A stretch of 64,000 bases of DNA from the NCBI GenBank assembly GCA_024734495.1, contig JALMQS010000873.1, positions 227,653 to 291,652 on the forward strand, in the 5' to 3' direction. Of this stretch, positions 57,689 to 64,000 are shown piece after piece (position 1 is the stretch's first letter; each line of letters begins with the position of its first letter). The position numbers were made by a program, and so were the translations under genes. Origin of the DNA: Forficula auricularia. Taxonomy: Eukaryota; Arthropoda; Insecta; Dermaptera; Forficulidae. Below the pieces are notes generated by a model, which was not told the DNA's origin, ran no database searches, and saw only the letters and a program-made list of their open reading frames with translations.

Positions 57689-58321
57689 TTCTTAAGATCT
57701 TATAAATTAATTAAATTATGGATACGATTCACGAAACAATATTTTTAAATTTAGTTTTTGTGCCGCAAATAATTCCAGATATTTTTCATGTGTGCGGTCA
57801 ACCAAAAAAGGTTGAGAAACACTGCTCTAGAGAGACGGTTAGTCAAGTGTCAGTCTAGCTGTTTTGCGGCCTTTTGACTTAGCCGCCCATGTGTTTTGCC
57901 CACATAGTGCACCGAAGATTCAAATTCACAATATTATTTATTTAATTTCCTTGGGTGAATAAGTAAAAAGTGATATTAGCCTCAGAAATTCATCTACCTA
58001 TTCGTAAACAGATCGATCAATAATTCTTTGTTAAGTTTTTATAGGCGATAAAGAATAATAAAAAAAAAAAAATCAGGAAGCTTAGTGGTCAATGCGGTTG
58101 ATAGAAAAGCCCAGTTTCGAGTCTCAATAAAACCTCTATTTCAGTTTTTCGAACAAAGGTAAATCGGGACACTATTAGTGTCGATACAATGTTTATTAGT
58201 CGTCTTTTCGTTTATCAGAGTATTGTAGATCGTGGACTAAATATTAAAATAAAAACTTGAAATTTACATGTTATATGTATTTATTTTAACCGAAATCATA
58301 AAAATTTTAATCGCCTTAATA

Positions 58322-58790
58322 TTCATTAATAGAGATTGTGGTGTTGGTGGAAGGTGAAACATCTTTAATAAAGATAAAAGTAAATAACTATTTTATGAAA
58401 TATTCATTTACTATGAGTTAGGTTTTCTAGGTCACTTGTTTCACGTTAAAACTTAAAAAAATAAAAGAGGTAAATTTTTTCAATATAAATATTTCGGGCT
58501 TTCAGCCCATCTTCTTCTATTTTTCTCTAAGAGAGATTATCCCTAAAATAATCTAAATAATGAAAACAACTTTTTCCTGTGTTCACTAAACATATATATA
58601 CCCTAGCATTCAAATAGTTGAATTAGTTACTTTCTGTATTTCCTGAAGATGGGTTGAAAGCCCGATATATATATATTGAAAAAATTTACCTCTTATTTTT
58701 TTATTTTTAACGTGAAACAAGTGACCTAGAAAACCTAACTCATAGTAAATGAATATTTCATAAAATGGTTATTTACTTTTATCCACATTA
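58322..58790 (-). mobile_element. Family C fold-back, hammerheads decayed
   Basis: The left end (agagattgtggtgttggtgg) is shared with 62497 and, inverted, with 38835. The left-arm core has TCTTCTTC in place of TCTTCAGG; the right arm reads CTGAAGATGGGTTGAAAGCC then CGATATA, losing GAAA. Both motifs are predicted dead. Confidence 0.65.
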
Positions 58791-58884
58791 ATATTTTCAA
58801 AAGTGAGTAATTTAATGCGGAATCAAACTTTTTTTCAAAATATTGATGCGAGAAGAAGTTATGCTTAGAAAGTGCAATCCCTAA

Positions 58885-58990
58885 AGGCCAGGTTTTACTC
58901 CTGCATCCTGAAATGAAGAAGAGAAGAAAAAGTAATTTCAGGGGTTGGGTTGTAGTGGGTCCTGAACGACTAAAGCTTATATAGGTTAAA
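58885..58990 (-). pseudogene. LINE 3' UTR fragment
   Basis: ttttactcctgcatcctgaa through gggtcctgaacgacta matches 59405-59500, the 3' end of the next LINE relic. Short and noncoding. Confidence 0.5.
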
Positions 58991-59384
58991 AAAATTATCC
59001 ATTTATTAAAAATAAAATATCTCTCTATTAAAAATCACATTCAACTATTAAATTTTCTCATTAGAAATTTTATGATGGAATTTTTTTATGTTTTTATATT
59101 TATTACTTTCACATTTATTTTAATTTGAATTACACAATTAATATTTCCTATTTATTCGTCATAATAATCGAAGATAATAAAACATTATCAATGAGGAGAA
59201 AATTTGATGACTAGATTGATGAATAATATAAAATTATAAAATATTATTCACCACACGATTTCAATAAAATTCTTTTCAATTTCTCTTAAAATACCTTAAG
59301 GAACTCTAATTCTTTTTTACTTTAATAATCACTCTTGGGAATTAATGAGTTTAGTATTCAATAATGATGACTAGTTGGATATCA

Positions 59385-59910
59385 TATTGGATAAGCAATT
59401 TATCCAGGATTTACTCCTGCATTGCGAAATGAAGAAGGGACGAAAAAGCAATTTCAAGGGTTGGTTTGAAGTAGCTGTAGATGCGGGTCCTGAACGACTA
59501 AGGGCCAGTTGTATGTCGCAAAGTAAATGCTTTTTACAAGTGACAAGGGGTAGATGGTGAATGGAGGGACTGGGATGGCCAATTAGATGACGCTCTTTAG
59601 ATGGATTGGTGAAATACCAAATACCTAGTATTCGAGACCACATATTATTTTATTGTGCCTGTCATCTGATTGGCCATCTCAGTCCCTCCATTTACCATCT
59701 ACTCTTTGTCACTTCTAAAAAGCATTTACTTTGCGACATACAACCGGCCCTAAGGTTATATAGGTCTCGGTAAAGACGGTAGTGGGGAAGTTCCAGTCCA
59801 TACAAGTCATAGGGATAAAGGAATTAGCGAATGTGTTTGTTTTATTTCTATCTAATTCGACAGTAAATGGATGTTGAGAGTTTCCTGAAAAGGAGGATTT
59901 TTTGAGGGAG
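59385..59910 (-). pseudogene. LINE 3' end split by a MITE
   Basis: 59400-59501 and 59751-59910 together resemble 22340-22560 (gggtcctgaacgactaaggt, then ggtctcggtaaagac, gttccagtc, gcgaatgtg). The frame is broken. The interruption is the Harbinger-like element at 59502-59750. Confidence 0.65.
59502..59750. mobile_element. Harbinger-like MITE inside a LINE
   Basis: Termini GGGCCAGTTGTATGTCG and CGACATACAACCGGCCC, flanked by TAA at 59499-59501 and 59751-59753. Removing it and one TAA restores gactaaggttatatagg, which is close to the uninterrupted copy at 58970. Confidence 0.85.
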
Positions 59911-60860
59911 GGGGGTATTGACTTTGGGCCAGGGAATCGTGTGCGCTAAGAAATTGAAACTAACTAACATGTGTGCCAAATTTCAGAAGATTACTAGATA
60001 CAACAATTCGATAGCTTAATTATTATTGAAACGGAAATTCTGACGCTAGAAAGAATAAAACCACATCAGTTCTTTTTGGAAATACAAACATTTTATGGCA
60101 TCAGAATTCTATAACATTCTCTTCTTTAGTTATCTTGGCTATCTGAATCTAGACACAGAGGCAGAATAAAAATCATGCTTGGAAACGACTTTTCTCCAAA
60201 ACAAACTCTCTAAAAGCTTCCTTTCTCAAAAAAAAAAAAAAAAAAACATCGTGTAACTGAAAATTTTCGGTTAAATTTAGCCAAACTTCAAGAGTCCAAC
60301 GAGCTGAGCTCGTCGACCATACCAGATAGGATTTTATACTGATACTATATTTATTTACAAAACAATAATGGAACCAACACATATCCAGAATGGAGATATA
60401 AAGTTTTCAAAAATAAAAAAAAGTAAAAATTGATATAAAACTAATTGATATTTTCAGTTAGTCCATTATATATTATAGATAGAAGTCAAATATGTATATA
60501 AATTCCAATCAAATATATATAAATTATATGAAAAAAAGTTTCAAATAAAAGTTTATTTATATCAGGGGGAAACTAAACTACGCTATTGTTTGTCGACCTA
60601 GAACAAGCTTTCAACGGTATTTCGAGATCAAGTTCTGTTTTTTAAATGGAAACCTATATGTTTTTTTACATATTCTTAATCTAGAAAAAAAAAACTGAAC
60701 AACTTTTAATAGAACTATTTTTTTATACGACATGAAATAAAAAAAAATATTAAATCAATTAGATCGCAAAATTTTTAACAATCATTCAACTTAGTTATCA
60801 AATAATAATGATCAAATATTGAATTATTAAATAAATAATTTATTAATAATTTAATAATTT
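59911..60860. other. A+T-rich DNA, no gene supported
   Basis: Poly-A run at about 60229-60245. Nothing recognised. Confidence 0.45.
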
Positions 60861-60869
60861 TGGCTTCAG

Positions 60870-61042
60870 GAGCTTCATTTTATCGTGTTGTAAATCTATT
60901 AAAAAAAAAAAGGAAATTTAAAGGCTACGAAAAAACTGAAACAGGCCAAAATAACGAAATTGGAACTGGAATTCATCCAGAAGACTTGCGATACACTCAT
61001 ACACTCCTGGAATGTCTCAGAACAGTGACGCAAAATTATTAA
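60870..61042 (+). CDS. Candidate terminal exon
   Basis: Following ggcttcag, a frame of 57 codons reads ASFYRVVNLLKKKRKFKGYE, KTETGQNNEIGTGIHPEDLR and YTHTLLECLRTVTQNY before TAA. The residue mix is varied and not low-complexity, unlike neighbouring frames. The exon would enter in phase 1. No upstream exon is identified and no family recognised. Confidence 0.35.
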
Positions 61043-62202
61043 ATTATTAATTATTATGACTAATATGTTAAATATTTTCAATCTAGTAAAGAGAATAGAG
61101 GAATGCAAAAGAAAATATTTTTCTTATCGAATTCAAAGAATTCGATAAGAAAATAAGAGAAAGGAACAGTTTTGATATCAAATTCAGTGAATCATGTTTT
61201 GGAAGAAAAGATAAATCCATTGAAAAATGAATAATTGCTGTTCGATAGAAATAATCATTTTGAAAAGATAAATTTATTTTACATTTCGAGAAAAAAAAAT
61301 TAATAGATGTATGAGTGGGGTGCTGCCCGTGGATGCGGCACATCCCTAAAAATTCCAAATATTTAGAGTATTTTCATACATTCAGGAGGATCTTTAAATT
61401 TTCCAATTATTACCCGTAATTTTAAATATTCCTATAAAAAACATTTTTTTGTTTTGAAAATTATATTGGTTCACGATATGAAATAAAATTGTTGCATAGT
61501 TTCAAGGGGCAATTAAAATGAATTATTTTTCCGAAAAGAATGCGGATAGGTTTGAAGTCCCTGCCTGGTATATTTTCCAGTTCAAGGATGTCAAAGACAA
61601 GTTCGGACGAGTTTTAGTCGAAAATAAATTGTTCTCGCTTAGGAACTATTAAAATAGTAATAATACAAAAAAAGATGATTCGATAATCTTTGGACTAATC
61701 CATTTCTAAGAATTCTCAATAGATAAGACCGGAAATAATTAAGAGTATTATAGACAAGTCATAGCTTGCTTATAGTAATAGAATTAGGAGAAATTTAATA
61801 TTTTCTTATAGGACAGGCTGATTCATTGTGGAAGATGGTCAATTTCCTTCTCGGGGACTGTAGAGTCACAAGATTTAATTCCTGACTCCTACCATCACTC
61901 ACATGAAGCAGTATCCGTTTGCGTGGGGCGAAGGTCCCAAAATATATTTTTTAAAAATCTAATTTTAAGTTTGAAAAATAACGAAAGTGATGCCGTATTC
62001 GATGAAATTTGCCAAAAAAGCGAAGATTAAAATAAAATTTCAAAAAATTAAGGGTACTTTTTTGGACAGCATCCCCTGGTTGAAAAGTTACCAACCGCCA
62101 CTGATATATATATATTGTTATAAATTTGTTTATAATATAAGTTTTTTTATTTTTATTTGCACGAAATTTTCTCTGCAGAGAGACGGACTGGTAGAACTTT
62201 TA
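61043..62202. other. A+T-rich DNA, no gene supported
   Basis: A small local palindrome cttatcgaattcaaagaatt lies near 61124-61152. Several frames of 85-91 codons lack recognisable motifs. Confidence 0.4.
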
Positions 62203-62303
62203 ATTGAAAGTAATGGAAGGCAGCCCAGGGGTAGTGAGGAATGATAAAATTAACATATATCAAACAAGTTGTAATTTATTGGAATCCTTCCTCCTTTCCT
62301 TTC

Positions 62304-62346
62304 AAACCGACGTTTCGGAGGATTCTTCCCTCCTTCTTCAGGATTT
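62304..62346 (-). ncRNA. Hammerhead ribozyme motif
   Basis: The minus strand has AAATC, CTGAAGA, A, helix II GGAGGGAAGAATCCTCC, GAA, ACGT, C, GGTTT. Helix I is 5 pairs with one G-T. The cleavage string ACGTC is the canonical GUC triplet in RNA. Confidence 0.75.
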
Positions 62347-62660
62347 CAAGGGGTCAATGAAGGAAACAAATAAAATGCTTCCTTCTTTCTCCACGGTAGT
62401 GTTTAAAACTTTTTTCTTCCTTAGCAGAAGCATAGAAAATGTTTAAACACTGCTGTTGAGAGAGACAGAAGCATTTTATTTGTTTCCTTCATTGACAATT
62501 AGTAGAGATTGTGGTGTTGGTGCAAGGTGAAACATCTTTAATAAAGATAAGAGTAAATAAATATTATATTTAATAATGATTTACTATGAGTTAAGGATTC
62601 TTGGTCACTTGTTTCACATTAAAATTAAAAAATTAAAAGATGTAAAAAATTTTTATTTTT

Positions 62661-62705
62661 CAATAATATATATTTCGGGCTATTAACCCATCTTCAGGAA
62701 GTACA
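62661..62705 (-). ncRNA. Hammerhead motif of the nested element
   Basis: The minus strand reads CTGAAGA, T, GGGT(TAATA)GCCC, GAA, ATATATAT, T. Helix I is short (TTC with shifted GAA). Confidence 0.55.
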
Positions 62706-62746
62706 GAAAATAACTATAATAACTAAAATAATTAGTTATTTTCTGT

Positions 62747-62787
62747 ACTTCCTGAAGATGGTTGATAGCCTGAAATATATATATTGA
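62747..62787 (+). ncRNA. Hammerhead motif of the nested element, mutated
   Basis: CTGAAGATGGTTGATAGCCTG then AAATATATATATT. Helix II is GG...CC with mismatches. TTC/GAA gives a 3-bp helix I. Confidence 0.45.
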
Positions 62788-62920
62788 AAAAGAAAATTTT
62801 TTTACATCTTTTAATTTTTAATTTTAATGTGAAACAAGTGACCAAGAATCCTTAACTCATAGTAAATCAATATTAAATATAATATTTATTTACTCTTATC
62901 TTTCCTTCATTGACCCCTTG

Positions 62921-62963
62921 AAACCCTGAAGAAGGAGGGAAGAATCTTCCGAAACGTCGGTTT
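62921..62963 (+). ncRNA. Hammerhead ribozyme motif, canonical cleavage triplet
   Basis: AAACC at 62921-62925, CTGAAGA at 62926-62932, extra A at 62933, helix II GGA...TCC at 62934-62950, GAA at 62951-62953, ACGT at 62954-62957, C at 62958, GGTTT at 62959-62963. Helix I is 5 perfect pairs. Confidence 0.78.
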
Positions 62964-63061
62964 GAAAGGAAAGGAGGAAAGAATCCAATAAATTACACCT
63001 TATTTGGATGTGTCAATTTTTTTTCCTCACTACCCCTGGGCTGCCTTCCATTACTTTCAAT

Positions 63062-63599
63062 AAAAAAATTTTTATATTTATATCTATATTTTCTTAACTT
63101 AATACATTTTTTGCAAGTTCTATATATATCTATGGTTCACATATAGTACCATACAATTTACGTCATAATAACAATTTCATAAGGAAACTATGCCGCTTTA
63201 TTGCGAAACTCCAACGATCATGAATAAATCATTTTATTTTTAGGTAGGTAGGTATATAATTTCATAATCTAAGGTCTAGCAAAGGGAGCGAACAAGTATG
63301 AAAGGGGAACCCCTATGTTCTTATTGATTGTCGAATGAATTGTGTTTGGGTATCGTATATAATAAGTCGTTTATTGCTTAGATACCATTTGAACTTTTTT
63401 TTTATTTAGTGAAATTTTTTAGTTGTTAGTTTCATCCAGAGCTCTTCGAAAATACAAAATACGAAATACTTTTCAAAATGTATTTAATATTCCATATAAA
63501 AAAATAAACACTTTTATAGAAAAGAAAAAAAATTTATTGATTGTTTATATATTAGAAAAAATACAAATCTTTTATAAAAAAAAAAACAATCCAAATCTC
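63062..63599. other. A+T-rich DNA, probable 3' flank of the Penelope-like element
   Basis: 63550-63580 (aatcttttataaaaaaaa) also resembles text beside the hammerhead-like remnant at 28850-28870 and 38350-38370. Frames here are of low complexity. Confidence 0.35.
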
Positions 63600-63655
63600 G
63601 TTTATTCAAAAGCCAAACGTTTCGGGAGAATTTCTCCCTTTTTTCAATCGTAAAT
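63600..63655 (-). ncRNA. Decayed hammerhead next to the Penelope-like ORF
   Basis: The minus strand, just after the stop of the ORF, reads TTGAAAA, A, GGGAG(AAATT)CTCCC, GAA, ACGT, T. Helix II is perfect and GAAACGTT is intact, but CTGANGA has become TTGAAAA. Confidence 0.5.
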
Positions 63656-63659
63656 TTGT

Positions 63660-63995
63660 TCAAAAAAGAAAAAATTTAGAAAGCAACATTAAGATATTAA
63701 ATATTTTTATAAATAGACAATTGTACAGATTGTCTTGGTGACCAGATTTCCTTCTAATTAAAAATTTATGAAAAATTTTACTTTTTTCTAAAAATTTTTT
63801 ATAAACATTCGAAAAACAATCCATATCTGACCTTTTATTAACCGAATTTTTGTTATTTAAAATTTCGATCATTTCCAAAATTAATCTTTTTTCGAAGTTA
63901 TATTCTTTATTTAAAATTTTGGGATTAGAAAAGTCAAAATTGTGTTTAAGTTTAGTAGAATGGTTAGCCAGCATTGTGCATTCGGAATTTTTCAT
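63660..63995 (-). CDS. Penelope-like element protein, C-terminal part of GIY-YIG endonuclease region (partial)
   Basis: The frame is open to the right window edge and ends at 63660. It contains ANHSTKLKHNFDFSNPKILN then KEYNFEKRLILEMIEI and NKRSDMDCFSNVYKKFL. The order H-x-FDF-xN-xKIL-xxE-x-N-xxKRLxxEMIEI is what I know from the C-terminal end of GIY-YIG nuclease regions in Penelope-like retroelements. The reverse-transcriptase domain and GIY-YIG residues would lie beyond 64000. The 111 codons from the first ATG are intact. The true start is not in this window. Confidence 0.65.
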   Translation of the reverse strand: MKNSECTMLANHSTKLKHNFDFSNPKILNKEYNFEKRLILEMIEILNNKNSVNKRSDMDCFSNVYKKFLEKSKIFHKFLIRRKSGHQDNLYNCLFIKIFNILMLLSKFFLF

Positions 63996-64000
63996 TCTAA

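Larger units (their letters stand above)
62497..62900 (-). mobile_element. Family C fold-back nested in the outer element
   Basis: Flanked by TTTCCTTCATTGAC at 62483-62496 and 62901-62914. Terminus agtagagattgtggtgttgg on the left. Arms of about 190 bp with a short loop near 62720. Confidence 0.85.
62203..63061. mobile_element. Outer fold-back element, interrupted by a second fold-back
   Basis: Outer arms ATTGAAAGTAATGGAAGGC and its complement at the right end. The inner arms carry hammerhead motifs at 62304-62346 and 62921-62963. Between them sits the family C element 62497-62900 with its own 14-bp duplication. Confidence 0.82.

Noticed and set aside
59371..59643. Open frames across the MITE in the LINE relic
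   Set aside because: They run through the MITE boundary and carry no known motif.

Overview
The window looks like A+T-rich, gene-poor eukaryotic DNA from an invertebrate, most likely an arthropod. There is no bacterial gene packing, most open frames are under 100 codons, and almost everything recognisable is a transposon relic. The relics are chains of LINE reverse-transcriptase C-termini, a hAT transposase pseudogene, non-autonomous hAT elements with 8-bp target duplications, Harbinger-like MITEs with 3-bp TWA duplications, tRNA-derived SINEs, and at the right edge the C-terminal part of a Penelope-like (GIY-YIG) element protein. The species cannot be named from this sequence.

The dominant theme is a set of about twenty fold-back (inverted-repeat) elements of 150-860 bp. 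Many carry a hammerhead-ribozyme-like motif on each arm, one per strand. The order is helix I strand, CTGANGA, one extra base, a helix II hairpin, GAA, a short self-complementary string (ACGT, ATAT, ATATATAT or ACTATAGT), a cleavable base, then the other helix I strand. Helix I complementarity is often perfect (2311-2351, 16329-16371, 54078-54124, 62921-62963). Because helix III is a palindrome of only 4-8 nt, the predicted active form is a dimer. Eight fold-backs are bounded by direct repeats of 9-15 bp and a ninth by an imperfect 11-bp repeat, as expected for target-primed reverse transcription, not cut-and-paste. The GIY-YIG fragment at 63660-63995, followed by a decayed copy of the motif, suggests Penelope-like machinery as the mobiliser.

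Layout. 1-2500: large palindrome, hAT pseudogene and a first fold-back. 2.5-11 kb: LINE remnants, MITEs and dispersed repeats. 10.7-14.4 kb: a tentative three-exon reading on the + strand, interrupted by two fold-backs. 14.4-24.6 kb: fold-backs, a tRNA-like palindrome, a LINE and a hAT element. 24.6-33 kb: SINE, hAT, a MITE with an internal tandem array, and a five-unit array with flipped hammerhead segments. 33-40 kb: two G+C-richer islands and a 144-bp minisatellite. 40-53 kb: mostly featureless A+T-rich DNA with a few insertions. 53-64 kb: the best hammerhead pair, a LINE split by a MITE, a nested fold-back inside another fold-back, and the Penelope-like protein end.

No complete host gene is identified. 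Four places (10.8-14.4 kb, 39.0-39.6 kb, 45.25 kb, 60.87 kb) have reading frames, splice-like signals or both that could be exons. They are listed with low confidence.
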